A stretch of DNA of 64,000 nt from Caenispirillum bisanense. GTDB lineage: Bacteria > Pseudomonadota > Alphaproteobacteria > Rhodospirillales > UBA2165. Of the stretch, positions 8,322 to 18,229 are shown in pieces. The stretch spans positions 1-64,000 of the forward strand of contig CAMDWJ010000010.1 in the NCBI GenBank assembly GCA_945877815.1, written 5' to 3'. Position 1 is the stretch's first letter. Every line of letters begins with the position of its first letter. A program made the position numbers and the translations under genes. The notes beneath the pieces were generated by a model that searched no databases, had not been told where the DNA came from, and worked only from the letters and a program-made list of their open reading frames with translations.

Positions 8322-9052
8322 CCGGGTTCGTTCGAAGGCTGCGGCAGGTCGATTGTGAAAACCGTTCCGGCTTCGCTGGACGATTCAAGACGCAGACCGC
8401 CGCCCTGCGCTCGCGCGATGGTTCGTGCCAGCACCAGGCCGAATCCGGTTCGGCCAGGTCGCGTGGTGCCGAGAAACGGCGTGAAGAGTTTGGCGCGGGC
8501 CCGCGGCTTCAGGCCCGGTCCATCGTCGGCGATGTCGATGAATACCCTTTGAGGTGTGACACGCGAACCGATGCGAACTTGGTTCGCGCCGTTTTCGAAG
8601 GCATTGCGACCGAGTTCGGTAAACAGAACGGACATCCCATCGCGGTCAGCCGAGAGTTCAATCGCAGGATCGATCGTGTTGGTCCAGCCGACGCCTTCGA
8701 AATCCTCTGCGAGCATTTGTCCAACCTCGGCCGCCAGCGTGTGCAGGGCGAAGTGCGTGGGGGGCGCGGCCGACATATCGGCCCCGGCGGCAAAGGTCAG
8801 TGCCTCCGAACATAGTTCGACTGCGTGTTCCATACCTTCGGTCATCCGTTGGAGGACGCGCTTGAGCAGCGGGTCGGAACTGGCGGCGATGCGCGGGGCG
8901 GCCAGGGTGGCGGTCGCCAGGGCGTTGCGCAGGTCGTGATTAACTTTTGCCAGGGCGGCGGCCAAGGCATCGCCCCGTCGCCGCGCATCGACCGAGTAGG
9001 CGCGCGGGAGCGGCGAAACGGATTGTTTGTCCGGGGGTGTCATAAAGGCCAC
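8318..9052 (-). CDS. orphan cytoplasmic sensor histidine kinase
   Basis: A 244-residue protein with a HisKA-like dimerisation helix carrying the phospho-acceptor His in VNHDLRNALATATLA (residues about 37-51), followed by a HATPase_c domain. That domain shows the N box (ELGRNAFENG), G1 box (DIADDGPGL) and G2-like segment (GRTGFGLVLARTIARAQGG). There is no sensor domain and no membrane segment, so any signal must come through partner proteins or the first 35 residues. No response regulator is in the window. It overlaps the 3' end of ggt by four bases in convergent orientation. Confidence 0.82.
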   Translation of the reverse strand: MAFMTPPDKQSVSPLPRAYSVDARRRGDALAAALAKVNHDLRNALATATLAAPRIAASSDPLLKRVLQRMTEGMEHAVELCSEALTFAAGADMSAAPPTHFALHTLAAEVGQMLAEDFEGVGWTNTIDPAIELSADRDGMSVLFTELGRNAFENGANQVRIGSRVTPQRVFIDIADDGPGLKPRARAKLFTPFLGTTRPGRTGFGLVLARTIARAQGGGLRLESSSEAGTVFTIDLPQPSNEPG

Positions 9053-9126
9053 ACTACACGAGGCTTAACGCCCGGCAAAGCGGCCCAAATAGGCCGATTT
9101 TAGCCGCAAATAGACCGGGCGGGTCG

Positions 9127-9155
9127 TTGACTTACCCCGGCACAGCACCTATACA
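9127..9155 (+). promoter_or_regulatory. predicted strong sigma70 promoter of rpmH
   Basis: TTGACT at 9127-9132 and TATACA at 9150-9155 are separated by exactly 17 bases, and rpmH starts about 30 bases further on. This is the best promoter match in the window and fits the high expression expected of a ribosomal protein operon. Confidence 0.75.
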
Positions 9156-9185
9156 GCGCCCTGCTTTAAAGATTGGAGTCATCCA

Positions 9186-9320
9186 GTGAAACGCACTTAC
9201 CAGCCGAGCAAGCTCGTGCGGAAGCGCAGGCATGGGTTCCGCAGCCGTATGGCGACCGTTGGTGGCCGGAAGGTGCTGGCCAACCGCCGAGCCAAGGGCC
9301 GGAAGCGCCTGTCCGCCTGA
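9186..9320 (+). CDS. rpmH: 50S ribosomal protein L34
   Basis: A 44-residue, very basic protein starting at a [23 protein letters not shown] and ending KGRKRLSA. This is the conserved full-length L34 of the large ribosomal subunit. A GGAG ribosome site lies about nine bases upstream (GGAGTCATCCA before GTG). It is the first gene of the classical rpmH-rnpA-yidD-yidC-engB order, and rnpA begins 24 bases after its stop. Confidence 0.98.
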   Translation: MKRTYQPSKLVRKRRHGFRSRMATVGGRKVLANRRAKGRKRLSA

Positions 9321-9344
9321 TTCCGTTAATATCGGCATTCGGAT

Positions 9345-9749
9345 ATGCGCCTTGCGCGTCTTAAGACCCGGCGGGATTTCCTCCGTGTCGCCGACACGCG
9401 GGCGCGTTTCGTGACGCCCGGACTCATTCTGCAAATTCGTCGACACGGGGAGGATGAAGCGGCAACGCTTCCCCCCATCCGTGTCGGGTTCACCGTCAGC
9501 AAAAAGGTCGGCAATGCGGTCGTACGCAATCGCGTCCGTCGCCGCCTGCGCGCCGCCGCCGATGCGGTGATCGCGCTGCGCGGTCTGCCGCATCGCGACT
9601 ATGTGCTGGTCGGCCGGCGCGAAAGCGAAGAGCGGCCCTATGCCGATTTGCTTGCCGATATCGAAACTGCGCTCGCACGCACGGGCTCGATGAATATCTC
9701 GGTCGCGTCCGACCAAGATCGGGCCTCCATCGGCACGCGGCGCGCATGA
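9345..9749 (+). CDS. rnpA: ribonuclease P protein component
   Basis: A 134-residue basic protein that helps the RNase P RNA cut the 5' leader from pre-tRNAs. The conserved core is visible: [14 protein letters not shown] at the start, [24 protein letters not shown] (the RNR motif) in the middle and DYVLVGRRE later. The last 20 residues are poorly conserved. It overlaps yidD by four bases (ATGA), which suggests translational coupling. Confidence 0.97.
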   Translation: MRLARLKTRRDFLRVADTRARFVTPGLILQIRRHGEDEAATLPPIRVGFTVSKKVGNAVVRNRVRRRLRAAADAVIALRGLPHRDYVLVGRRESEERPYADLLADIETALARTGSMNISVASDQDRASIGTRRA

Positions 9750-10039
9750 ACCCCGTCGTGTTCCTCCTGCGCGGTGTCATCCGCATCTACCAGTGGTTTA
9801 TCTCGCCCGTCTTGGGGACGCAGTGCCGCCATTGGCCGTCGTGTTCGCGCTACACCTTGGAAGCGATCGAAACGCACGGTCTCGTCGCGGGTGGATGGCT
9901 GGGCATGAAGCGAATCGCGCGTTGTAATCCGTGGGGCAGTTGGGGCTACGATCCCGTGCCGCCGCGTCCGTCAAACCTTGCGCCCTCTAATCTGGCGCCC
10001 CGTTGTCATTTGAATGAGGCCGAGCATCGGCATGGATAA
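9746..10039 (+). CDS. yidD: membrane protein insertion efficiency factor
   Basis: A 97-residue protein with the invariant YidD core: [38 protein letters not shown] and the Cys-containing [13 protein letters not shown] near residue 70. The family is thought to assist YidC-dependent insertion at the inner membrane. The C-terminal tail contains an imperfect duplication, [11 protein letters not shown]. Its 3' end overlaps the yidC start by eight bases. Confidence 0.95.
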   Translation: MNPVVFLLRGVIRIYQWFISPVLGTQCRHWPSCSRYTLEAIETHGLVAGGWLGMKRIARCNPWGSWGYDPVPPRPSNLAPSNLAPRCHLNEAEHRHG

Positions 10040-11804
10040 TAAGAACCTGATACTCGCGGTCGTACTGTCGACGCTCATCATGGTGGGCTTCCAGTGGGTC
10101 TATGGCAGCTATTTCGCGCCGACGCCGTCCAATAACGCGCCCCAAGATCAAGTGTCGTCGCGCGCGCCGAGCGAGCAGCCCGTTCCGGGCGCGGCTCCCA
10201 GTGAGCAATTGCCGCCCGTTCCGGGGTCCGCACCGGTCGCCCGCGCCCAGTCGGCCGACGAGCGCGCGGTGGCCAATGTGCCTCGCGTGAAGATCGATTC
10301 CCCGCGCCTCGCCGGCTCTATTTCGTTGGTCGGCGCCCGCTTCGACGATTTGGTTTTGAAGGATTATCGCGAGACCGTCGATCCGACGAGCCCGCAGATC
10401 CGCCTGCTCAATTCGGGCGGCGCCAATCCCTATTATGCCCAGTTCGGCTGGGTCGCAGCCGTCGTCAACGGCGAAGTGCCGCCGGCCGACGCACGTTGGA
10501 CCGCCGACAAGGACGTGTTGACGGCGAATGAGCCGGTAACCTTGAACTGGACCAGCCCCAACGGCGTGCGTTACGCGATCGTCGTCTCGCTCGATGCCAA
10601 TTACATGTTCACGGTGACCCAGCGCGTCGAGAATGCGAGCACGGCTCCTGTCAGCCTGCATAGCTACGGCCGTCTGCGTCGCACCGGAACGCCGCAGACC
10701 GCCGATTTCTACATTCTGCATGAAGGCATGCTCGGCGTGTTCGACGGTGTCTTGCAGGAGGTCCACTACTCGGACGTCCGCGAAGCCAAAGACAAGGTGA
10801 TGACCCGCAAGTCCACCGGCGGCTGGATCGGCATCACGGATAAATATTGGCTGACCGCGCTGGCGCCCGACCAGAACACGGCCATCAGCACGCGCTTCGC
10901 CGATTTCGTCGTCGATAAGGTCGATAACTACCAAGCCGATTTCGTCGAGAACCAGGTCGATGTGGCGCCGGGCGGGAAGACCGAGACGACGGGGCGTTTC
11001 TTCGCCGGCGCCAAGGAAGCCACACTGATCATGGACTATCGCGACCGGCTCAATATCGCCCGGTTCGATCTCGCCATCGATTGGGGCTGGTTCGAATTCC
11101 TGACCAAGCCGATCTTCCTGGCGCTCGTCTATTTCAATAATTATCTGCACAACATGGGTCTTTCGATTCTGCTGCTGACCGTGCTGATCAAGCTCGCCTT
11201 CTTCCCGCTCGCCAATAAGTCCTACAAGGCGATGGCGAAGATGAAGGAAGTCCAGCCCGAGATGATGAAGCTGCGCGAACGCTTTGGCGAGGACAAGGTA
11301 CGTCTCAATCAGGAAATGATGACGCTCTACAAGAACAAGAAGGTGAACCCGGCTTCGGGCTGCCTGCCGATTTTGCCGCAGATCCCGGTTTTCTTCGCGC
11401 TCTACAAGGTGCTGTTTGTCACCATCGAAATGCGTCATGCGCCGTTCTACGGCTGGGTGATGGATCTTTCCGCGCCCGACGATTTCACCTTCGTTAATCT
11501 GTTCGGCTTGATCAATTGGACGCCTCCCGATTTCCTCATCATCGGCATCTGGCCGCTGATCATGGGCGTTACCATGTACATGCAGCAGAAGCTCAATCCG
11601 CCGCCGCCGGACCCGGTGCAGGCGAAGATCTTCAACTTCCTGCCGGTGATCTTCACCATCATGCTGGCGCGCTTCCCGGTCGGGCTCGTGATCTATTGGG
11701 CATGGAACAACTCGCTGTCGATCCTGCAGCAATATCTCATCATGCGGCGCATGGGCGTGCCCATCGGCGGCGGGAAGACCCCCACGACGCCAGCGAAAAG
11801 CTGA
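10032..11804 (+). CDS. yidC: membrane protein insertase
   Basis: A 590-residue inner-membrane insertase and chaperone. The ATG at 10032 gives the standard start [22 protein letters not shown], the first membrane anchor. A periplasmic beta-supersandwich domain (residues about 60-350) follows, and a C-terminal five-helix core. That core contains [58 protein letters not shown] in conserved pieces, including the cytoplasmic hairpin and NPASGCLP. Between the first helix and the domain is a Pro/Ala/Ser-rich linker. It acts downstream of yidD in the same operon and matters for insertion of respiratory and ATP synthase subunits. Confidence 0.98.
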   Translation: MDNKNLILAVVLSTLIMVGFQWVYGSYFAPTPSNNAPQDQVSSRAPSEQPVPGAAPSEQLPPVPGSAPVARAQSADERAVANVPRVKIDSPRLAGSISLVGARFDDLVLKDYRETVDPTSPQIRLLNSGGANPYYAQFGWVAAVVNGEVPPADARWTADKDVLTANEPVTLNWTSPNGVRYAIVVSLDANYMFTVTQRVENASTAPVSLHSYGRLRRTGTPQTADFYILHEGMLGVFDGVLQEVHYSDVREAKDKVMTRKSTGGWIGITDKYWLTALAPDQNTAISTRFADFVVDKVDNYQADFVENQVDVAPGGKTETTGRFFAGAKEATLIMDYRDRLNIARFDLAIDWGWFEFLTKPIFLALVYFNNYLHNMGLSILLLTVLIKLAFFPLANKSYKAMAKMKEVQPEMMKLRERFGEDKVRLNQEMMTLYKNKKVNPASGCLPILPQIPVFFALYKVLFVTIEMRHAPFYGWVMDLSAPDDFTFVNLFGLINWTPPDFLIIGIWPLIMGVTMYMQQKLNPPPPDPVQAKIFNFLPVIFTIMLARFPVGLVIYWAWNNSLSILQQYLIMRRMGVPIGGGKTPTTPAKS

Positions 11805-11810
11805 GCGGCG

Positions 11811-12458
11811 ATGGGCGGAGCGGGAGCCGACGACAAAGCCCGTCTTGAAGACGGGCGGCTTCTGTTCGCGGGTCCGTGCGATTTCGTGATGGGCGCGGCG
11901 CGGGTCGCCCAATTGCCCGAAACCGAACTGCCCGAGGTCGCCTTCGCCGGGCGTTCGAACGTCGGCAAATCGAGCCTCGTCAATGCGCTCACCGGACGCA
12001 AGACCCTGGCCCGCGTCTCCAACACGCCGGGCCGCACCCAGCAGATCAATTTCTTCACCCTCGGCACCCGGCTGATGCTGGTTGATCTGCCCGGCTACGG
12101 CTATGCCTCGGCGCCCAAGAAACAGGTCGATAACTGGACCGGCATGATCGAGGATTATCTGCGCGGTCGGCGCCAGCTCAAGCGCGTGTGTCTGCTCGTC
12201 GATTCACGCCACGGCATCAAGGAAACTGACCGCAGCGCCATGAAGGTGTTGGACCAGGCTGCCGTGGTCTACCAGATGGTTCTGACCAAGGCCGACAAGA
12301 TCGGCCCGCAGGCCCTGACCGAGGTCGTCGCGCGCACCCGCACGGAAATTGCCGGCCATACCGCCGCCCACCCGACGCTGCTCGTCACCAGTGCCGAGAA
12401 AAAAGAAGGGCTCGAAATTTTGCGGGCCGAGCTGGCGGCTCTGGCCGAGCCAAAATAA
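11811..12458 (+). CDS. engB: ribosome biogenesis GTP-binding protein EngB/YsxC
   Basis: A 215-residue TRAFAC-class GTPase needed for late assembly of the large ribosomal subunit. The G motifs are G1 GRSNVGKSS (residues about 48-56), G2 in [12 protein letters not shown]3 DLPGYG, G4 TKADK and G5 TSAEKKEG. It starts six bases after yidC and belongs to the same operon. Confidence 0.96.
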   Translation: MGGAGADDKARLEDGRLLFAGPCDFVMGAARVAQLPETELPEVAFAGRSNVGKSSLVNALTGRKTLARVSNTPGRTQQINFFTLGTRLMLVDLPGYGYASAPKKQVDNWTGMIEDYLRGRRQLKRVCLLVDSRHGIKETDRSAMKVLDQAAVVYQMVLTKADKIGPQALTEVVARTRTEIAGHTAAHPTLLVTSAEKKEGLEILRAELAALAEPK

Positions 12459-12478
12459 TTCAATTATTGTCCGGACCC

Positions 12479-13384
12479 ATGACCGATCATCCGAAATCTC
12501 CGCTTTCGCCCCAGGACCAGGCCCAGATCCTCTCTGAGGCGCTGCCCTACATGCGCCGCCACGCCGGCCATACCTTCGTCGTCAAATACGGCGGGCATGC
12601 CATGGGCGAGCGCGCGCTCGCGCAGCTGTTTGCATCCGACATCGTGCTTTTGAAGCATCTCGGCGTGAACCCGATCGTCGTGCACGGCGGGGGGCCTCAG
12701 ATCGGCGCCATGTTGGAGCGGCTCAAGATCGTCTCCTCCTTCATCGACGGCTTGCGCGTGACCGACGCGGCCACGGTCGAGGTCGTCGAGATGGTGCTCG
12801 CCGGCTCGATCAACAAGGAGATCGCGACCTATATTAATCAGGCGGGCGGCTTCGCGGTTGGGCTCTCAGGCAAGGACGGTAACCTCATCCAGGCGACCAA
12901 GCTGCGCCGCACCCAGCGCGATCCCGAATCCAATATCGAAAAAATCCTCGATCTCGGATTCGTCGGCGAGCCGCAGACCATCAATACTCACGTGCTCGAC
13001 ATGTTCCTGAAAACCGATGTGATCCCTGTAGTCGCACCCATCGGTATCGGGCCGAAGGGCGAGACCTACAACATCAATGCCGATACGGCCGCCGGCGCCA
13101 TCGCCGAAGCCGTTGGCGCCAAACGCTTCTTGCTGCTGACGGATGTCGCCGGTGTGCTCGACGATATGGGAAATCTCATTCCGAAGATGGACGCCAATAT
13201 GGCGCGCAACCTGATCAAGTCGGGCACCATCAAGGGCGGCATGATCCCGAAGGTCGAAACCTGCCTGGCCGCGGTAGACGGCGGGGTCGACGGTGCCGTC
13301 ATCCTCGACGGCCGCGTGCCGCACGCGCTGCTTCTCGAATTGTTCACCGAGCACGGCTCCGGCACCTTGATCGAAGCGAGCTGA
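12479..13384 (+). CDS. argB: acetylglutamate kinase
   Basis: A 301-residue amino-acid kinase that phosphorylates N-acetylglutamate, the second step of arginine synthesis. Seen motifs are [10 protein letters not shown] (phosphate binding), [62 protein letters not shown] and [14 protein letters not shown]. The ATG at 12479 is preferred to a TTG four codons upstream. It ends the rpmH-engB gene run and converges on the EAL gene with a seven-base gap. Confidence 0.97.
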   Translation: MTDHPKSPLSPQDQAQILSEALPYMRRHAGHTFVVKYGGHAMGERALAQLFASDIVLLKHLGVNPIVVHGGGPQIGAMLERLKIVSSFIDGLRVTDAATVEVVEMVLAGSINKEIATYINQAGGFAVGLSGKDGNLIQATKLRRTQRDPESNIEKILDLGFVGEPQTINTHVLDMFLKTDVIPVVAPIGIGPKGETYNINADTAAGAIAEAVGAKRFLLLTDVAGVLDDMGNLIPKMDANMARNLIKSGTIKGGMIPKVETCLAAVDGGVDGAVILDGRVPHALLLELFTEHGSGTLIEAS

Positions 13385-13391
13385 CGCGTTC

Positions 13392-15074
13392 TCAGCGGTT
13401 GAGGCGCGGCAATCCGGTTTTCGCGAAGACCTCGATATCGACATTCGGTTTGCCGAATAGATAGCCTTGCGCGAAATCGACGCCGCAATCGCGCACGAAA
13501 CTCAGTGTTTCCGCGTCGTCGACCATCTCGGCCACCGTTTCGACGCCGATATCGCGGCAGAGTTTTGTCAATGCGGTGAGAAAAGCGCGCCCCTTGCGCG
13601 CCGCCAGAGCGTTCTTAACCGCGCTGCCGTCGAGTTTCACCACATCGACATCGAGGCTCGCGAGATACTGGAAACTCGCCCCCCCCGCGCCGAAATCGTC
13701 CAGGCAGATTTCGTAGCCTTGCTTACGCAAGGTCTGAAAGAAGGTATTGGCATCGGCGAGATCGGCGATGCGCGCCGATTCAGTGATCTCGAACATCACG
13801 TGATCGCGCGCCCACGGATTTGCCTCCAACAGCGCGAACAGCTCGGCGTGATAGGCGAGATTGGCGACCGACTGGCCCGAAATATTCACGGCGATCTTGT
13901 ACTTCGTCGCGCGGCGCGGGCGTAGCCACTCGACCACCTTGCGCGCCATCGCGATATCGAACTGCCAGATCAGCCCGATATCCTCAGCGAATGTGATCAT
14001 CTTGAACGGCGATTCGGTCGGATCGGAATTCTGGAAGCGCACTAGTGCTTCGTAATGGTGCACGCGACCGCCAAGTACCGCGACGATGGGATGGAAGGCG
14101 ATGTCGAAGCTCGCATCCTCCAGCACCTTGCGGAATCCCTGCACGGTTCGCGTCGCTTGATCGACCATCGAACTGATATTGGTCGCGAAGCTCGTCAGGC
14201 TGAAATCGCTGCCCTTCGCGTCGCGGAATTGATTGATGACGTAAACAAGTCCGTTGGCGAGATTTTCATCGTTCAGGCCGCTGACGCCGAAATCCAGTGT
14301 CGCGCTCTCGGCGCGCACTCCTTTGCCGTTAGGGTCGATCTCTCGCGTGACGTCGCTCAGATGCCGTTCTAAATCTCGTATGTCGAGACCGGTCTCGTGC
14401 ACGATGGCGTAGCGCCCGTCGGCAATTTCGGTGGCGGAATCGCCACCTATCGATTTGGCACGCAAGGCCGCGCCCAGGGTTCCGGCAAGGCTGTGGCGGG
14501 TATCCTCGTCGAGTCGCTGGCGGAACGTTTCCATGTCCGGCAGGGATATGAGCGTGACCTCGGCTTCGTCGCCGGCCGCTTCGGCTGCCTTTACGCGCTG
14601 CGTGGCGATGCTCGAAAAATCCTTGGACGCATAGAGCCCGGTCGTGCGATCGCGCGTTAACCGGCGTCGGTCGGCGCCCGATGTCGCGGCGCCGAGAGAG
14701 CGCAGCGCGAAGAAGTAGTGCCCGTTTAAATCGTTCAGCCTGTATCCGGCCAACGCCATCGGGGGAGCTGCTCCGTTCGGCCCGACGAGGCGCAAGGTCG
14801 CATCCTCGATCCGACCGCATTTGGTTGCGACCGCGATGAGCTCGCGGGCCAAAGCTTTATCGGGATCGGCGACGAGGTCGAGGAAAGCTCGGCCGATTAG
14901 CTTGTCGGGTGTCGTGCCGGTGAAGGTCTGCGTCGTACCGGCCGCGTAAGCGATCGAACCCTCGCCGTCGAGTTCCAGCAGAACGTCGGCCCAGCAAAAA
15001 GCGAAGGCGACAAAACGCTCGCGCTCCTTTTGCGCGCGACCTGGTGCGGCGCGGATAGGGCTGGGTTCGCTCAC
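13392..15074 (-). CDS. PAS - degenerate GGDEF - EAL cyclic-di-GMP phosphodiesterase
   Basis: A 560-residue cytoplasmic signalling protein. Residues about 20-130 look like a PAS fold (FCWADVLLELDGEGSIAYAAG). Residues about 140-265 keep the GGDEF-domain entry motif (RDRTTGLYASKDF) but show no GG[D/E]EF active site, so cyclase activity is unlikely. The C-terminal EAL domain has its catalytic residues: Glu342 in YEALVRF, the Asn of VNISGQS, the Glu of FEITES, the Asp pair of DDFGAG, Lys of KLDGS and the final QGYLFGKP. It probably hydrolyses c-di-GMP. It is translationally coupled (ATGA, four-base overlap) to a small membrane protein encoded just upstream. Confidence 0.88.
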   Translation of the reverse strand: MSEPSPIRAAPGRAQKERERFVAFAFCWADVLLELDGEGSIAYAAGTTQTFTGTTPDKLIGRAFLDLVADPDKALARELIAVATKCGRIEDATLRLVGPNGAAPPMALAGYRLNDLNGHYFFALRSLGAATSGADRRRLTRDRTTGLYASKDFSSIATQRVKAAEAAGDEAEVTLISLPDMETFRQRLDEDTRHSLAGTLGAALRAKSIGGDSATEIADGRYAIVHETGLDIRDLERHLSDVTREIDPNGKGVRAESATLDFGVSGLNDENLANGLVYVINQFRDAKGSDFSLTSFATNISSMVDQATRTVQGFRKVLEDASFDIAFHPIVAVLGGRVHHYEALVRFQNSDPTESPFKMITFAEDIGLIWQFDIAMARKVVEWLRPRRATKYKIAVNISGQSVANLAYHAELFALLEANPWARDHVMFEITESARIADLADANTFFQTLRKQGYEICLDDFGAGGASFQYLASLDVDVVKLDGSAVKNALAARKGRAFLTALTKLCRDIGVETVAEMVDDAETLSFVRDCGVDFAQGYLFGKPNVDIEVFAKTGLPRLNR

Positions 15075-15415
15075 TGGCGTTCGTCGTCATCGAGTTCGGC
15101 GTGGAAATGATGCAAGAGGCGATAGGCCCATAGGGCGATGAGTACGCCGGCCATGCCTAGAAAGGCATTCCCGCTGAACAGGGCATAGAAGGTCGCGAAC
15201 AGCTTGCCCGGCCCCATGCCGGTCAGAATCATGGTGGCATTGAGGATCGCGTCCAACGAATCGAACCCGGCGAAGGAATGATAGCCGAGCGTACCGAGCC
15301 CGAGCGAGGCAGCGATGATGGCGCCTGTGACGGCCGCCGAGACGGCGATGCGGTGGCGCCAGCTTTGGGGAGGCAATATCGGCTCGGATTTATGCTCGAA
15401 CATCATGGGAATCAT
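15071..15415 (-). CDS. small membrane protein with a potassium-channel-like pore segment
   Basis: A 114-residue protein with two clear membrane helices (residues about 23-45 and 70-100). Between them, FDSLDAILNATMILTGMGPG followed by KLFATFYALF has the shape of a two-helix potassium channel pore: pore helix, selectivity-filter position, then inner helix GKLFxxFYxLF. The normal filter TVGYG is replaced by LTGMGPG, so ion selectivity cannot be assumed. The start is uncertain: the frame begins at a GTG eight codons upstream, and three ATGs lie close together. It overlaps the EAL gene by four bases and is probably its operon partner. Confidence 0.65.
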   Translation of the reverse strand: MIPMMFEHKSEPILPPQSWRHRIAVSAAVTGAIIAASLGLGTLGYHSFAGFDSLDAILNATMILTGMGPGKLFATFYALFSGNAFLGMAGVLIALWAYRLLHHFHAELDDDERQ

Positions 15416-15469
15416 AGGCGGAAATGGCGGGGATTGCACGGTTCGGGAAAGCGCGTTAGGTGAGGTTGC

Positions 15470-16138
15470 ATGGCCATCATATCGCTGAAAGATGCCCCGG
15501 TCTGGCTGTTCGATCTGGACAATACGCTCTATCCCAGCACCGCGAATTTATTCGACGAGATGGATCGGCGGATGTGCGCCTTCATTGCCGATTATTTGAA
15601 GGTCGACCACGCCGAGGCCTATAAGGTCCAGAAAAGCTATTTCCGCGAACATGGCACGACGTTGAAGGGTCTGATGGATCGCCACGGCATGGACCCGGCG
15701 GCCTATCTCCATCACGTGCATGATATCGATATGACGCGTCTGGTCTGCGATACGCGGCTCGAACGTGCGTTGGGGCGGTTACCCGGGCGCAAGATCGTCT
15801 TCACCAATGCCACCGTCCCCTATGCCGAACGCGTTCTGGACAAGCTAGGCATCGCCCAGCATTTCGAGGCGATCTACGATATCGAGGCGGCTCGATACGT
15901 CCCGAAACCAGATCCCGCAATTTATGACGACGTGGTGCGCCGCTTCGGCCTCGTGCCGGGCGATGCTGTGATGGTCGAGGATGTCGCGCGCAACCTGGTT
16001 CCGGCCCGCGCGCTCGGCATGACCACCGTATGGGTTGAGACCGATCGGCATTGGACCCGCGCAGGCGCCGAGACGGTCGTGGCCGACCATTGCACCGACG
16101 ATCTTGGACGGTTTTTGAGCGAAATCACGGCCGATTGA
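15470..16138 (+). CDS. HAD-family pyrimidine 5'-nucleotidase
   Basis: A 222-residue haloacid-dehalogenase-superfamily phosphatase. Motif I is FDLDNTLYPS (nucleophile Asp at the start), motif II is VFTNAT, and motif III/IV is KPDPAIYDDV followed by MVEDVARNL. The insert and the sequence NTLYPSTANLFDEMDRRM place it with the SDT1/PYP1-like pyrimidine nucleotidases that dephosphorylate UMP or CMP. The alphaproteobacterial members often sit next to dapD, as here, 57 bases upstream of it. Confidence 0.88.
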   Translation: MAIISLKDAPVWLFDLDNTLYPSTANLFDEMDRRMCAFIADYLKVDHAEAYKVQKSYFREHGTTLKGLMDRHGMDPAAYLHHVHDIDMTRLVCDTRLERALGRLPGRKIVFTNATVPYAERVLDKLGIAQHFEAIYDIEAARYVPKPDPAIYDDVVRRFGLVPGDAVMVEDVARNLVPARALGMTTVWVETDRHWTRAGAETVVADHCTDDLGRFLSEITAD

Positions 16139-16195
16139 CAGGCTTTCGCGCCTGCACCATCTTGCCCCCTAAACTTTTCGGGCAGATTTAGACAC

Positions 16196-17047
16196 ATGAC
16201 ATCCAAGAACCATCAAGATTTGCAGGCCGTCGTCGATAAGGCGTGGGACGAACGCGACCAAATCAATACCAAGACGACCGGTAAGGTCCGGGACGCGGTT
16301 GCCGCCGCGCTCGATCTGCTCGATCGTGGCGAGGCGCGCGTGGCCGAAAAGACCGGTGGGAAATGGCAGGTCAACCAGTGGCTCAAGAAGGCCGTGCTGC
16401 TGTCTTTCCGGCTCAACGACAATTCGGTCATCGCGGGTGGGCCGGGTCAGGCTTCGTGGTGGGATAAAGTCGGTTCGAAATTCGACGGCTGGGGTGAGAA
16501 CCGCTTCCGCGACGCGGGCTTCCGTGCCGTGCCCGGAAGTGTGGTACGCCATTCGGCCCATATCGCGTCCGGCGTCGTGCTGATGCCGTCCTTCGTTAAT
16601 GTCGGCGCCTATGTCGATTCGGGCACCATGGTGGATACCTGGGCGACCGTCGGTTCGTGCGCCCAGATCGGCAAGAACTGTCATATTTCCGGCGGCACCG
16701 GCATCGGTGGCGTGCTCGAACCCTTGCAAGCCGATCCGGTCATCGTCGAGGATAATTGCTTCATCGGCGCGCGCTCCGAAATCGCCGAGGGCGTGATCGT
16801 CGAGGAAGGGGCTGTCATTTCGATGGGCGTCTTCATCGGCGCTTCGACCAAGATCGTCGACCGAGCCAGCGGCGAAACCTTCATGGGCCGCGTACCGGCC
16901 TATTCGGTGGTCGTACCGGGCAACCTGCCGGGCAAGCCGATGGCGAACGGCCAGCCGGGCCCGAGCCTCGCCTGCGCCGTGATCGTCAAGCGCGTCGATG
17001 CCGGCACCCGCGCCAAGACCTCGATCAACGAGTTGCTGCGCGAGTGA
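16196..17047 (+). CDS. dapD: tetrahydrodipicolinate N-succinyltransferase
   Basis: A 283-residue enzyme of the succinylase branch of lysine and diaminopimelate synthesis, which uses succinyl-CoA. The N-terminal domain (residues 1-100) is helical. The C-terminal half is a left-handed parallel beta-helix built of hexapeptide repeats: [43 protein letters not shown] in its conserved order, then [33 protein letters not shown]. It overlaps dapE, the enzyme two steps later, by four bases (GTGA). Confidence 0.97.
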   Translation: MTSKNHQDLQAVVDKAWDERDQINTKTTGKVRDAVAAALDLLDRGEARVAEKTGGKWQVNQWLKKAVLLSFRLNDNSVIAGGPGQASWWDKVGSKFDGWGENRFRDAGFRAVPGSVVRHSAHIASGVVLMPSFVNVGAYVDSGTMVDTWATVGSCAQIGKNCHISGGTGIGGVLEPLQADPVIVEDNCFIGARSEIAEGVIVEEGAVISMGVFIGASTKIVDRASGETFMGRVPAYSVVVPGNLPGKPMANGQPGPSLACAVIVKRVDAGTRAKTSINELLRE

Positions 17048-18219
17048 GCCCTTCTTCCAATTCTTCTGGCCTCGATCCTCTGGAACTGTCGCAGGCCCTC
17101 ATCCGCTGCGAAAGCGTCACACCCATCGACGGTGGGGCTCAAGGGGTGCTGGCGCGCGCGTTGACGCCGATGGGCTTCGTCTGCCACACGCTGAGCTTCA
17201 GCGCGCCCGATACCCCCGACATCACCAATCTTTATGCGCGGCTCGGCACGGGTGCGCCGCATTTCTGCTTTGCCGGCCATACCGACGTGGTGCCGGTCGG
17301 CGACCGCACCGCGTGGAGCGCCGATCCCTTTGCGGGCGAGGTGAAGAACGGCCAGCTTTATGGCCGCGGTGCCGCCGATATGAAGGGCGCCATCGCGTGC
17401 TTTGCGGCCGCGGTCGCGCGCTTCCTGGCCAAACGCGAGAAAGCTTTCGCCGGTTCGATCAGTTTCTTGATCACCGGCGACGAGGAAGGCCCCGCCGTCA
17501 ATGGCACGGTCAAGATGCTCGAATGGGCTAAGCAGCGGGGCGAGGTTTTCGATGCCTGTCTGGTCGGCGAGCCAACCAATCCGACGACGCTCGGCGAGAT
17601 GATGAAAGTTGGGCGGCGCGGTAGCCTTAATGTGCGCCTGATCGTGAACGGTGTCGCGGGGCATGTGGCCTATCCGCATCTCGCCGACAATCCCTGCCAT
17701 CGATTGGTCGAGATGCTGGCCGCGATTACGCGCGACCGGCTCGACGAGGGCACCGAACATTTCCAGCCCTCGACCTTGCAGATTTCCTCCATCGATGTCG
17801 GCAATCCCACGACCAACGTGATCCCGGCCAAGGCCGAGGCGCGCATCAACGTCCGTTTCACCGATGCTTACGACAGCAAGGGCGTGGAGCGCTGGCTCCG
17901 CGAGCGCTTCGACCGAGTTGGCGGTAATTACGACTTGGTGGCCCAGGTCTCCGGCGAATCTTTTCTGACCCCTCCCGGCGAATTGTCGCGCACCGTGGCG
18001 GCGGCAGTGACACGGGTGACCGGGCGCACGCCGGAACTCAGCACGTCCGGCGGCACCTCGGATGCGCGCTTCATCAAGAATTATTGCCCGGTCGTGGAAT
18101 TCGGATTGGTCGGCGAGACCATGCACAAGGCCGACGAACGTATGCCCATCGCCGATATCGCCACCCTCGCCGACATTTACGAAGCTATTCTCGACGATTT
18201 TTTCTCAGCGCCCCGCTGA
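17044..18219 (+). CDS. dapE: succinyl-diaminopimelate desuccinylase
   Basis: A 391-residue M20-family metallohydrolase that removes succinate from N-succinyl-diaminopimelate. Zinc ligands are visible in [13 protein letters not shown] (His and Asp), [16 protein letters not shown] and near the C-terminus in MHKADERMP. The start is the GTG at 17044, which overlaps the dapD stop as GTGA. The frame stays open further upstream inside dapD, but those codons are antiregister reading of dapD. The adjacent pair makes dapD-dapE a translationally coupled unit. Confidence 0.96.
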   Translation: MSPSSNSSGLDPLELSQALIRCESVTPIDGGAQGVLARALTPMGFVCHTLSFSAPDTPDITNLYARLGTGAPHFCFAGHTDVVPVGDRTAWSADPFAGEVKNGQLYGRGAADMKGAIACFAAAVARFLAKREKAFAGSISFLITGDEEGPAVNGTVKMLEWAKQRGEVFDACLVGEPTNPTTLGEMMKVGRRGSLNVRLIVNGVAGHVAYPHLADNPCHRLVEMLAAITRDRLDEGTEHFQPSTLQISSIDVGNPTTNVIPAKAEARINVRFTDAYDSKGVERWLRERFDRVGGNYDLVAQVSGESFLTPPGELSRTVAAAVTRVTGRTPELSTSGGTSDARFIKNYCPVVEFGLVGETMHKADERMPIADIATLADIYEAILDDFFSAPR

Positions 18220-18229
18220 GCGCAGGCGC

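Noticed and set aside
9987-11912. A 641-codon minus-strand frame antisense to yidC.
   Set aside because: yidC is unmistakable on the plus strand. The antisense frame is His/Arg/Gly-rich with no motif, as usual for shadow frames in GC-rich DNA. The same holds for long frames antisense to ggt, dapD-dapE and the helicase.
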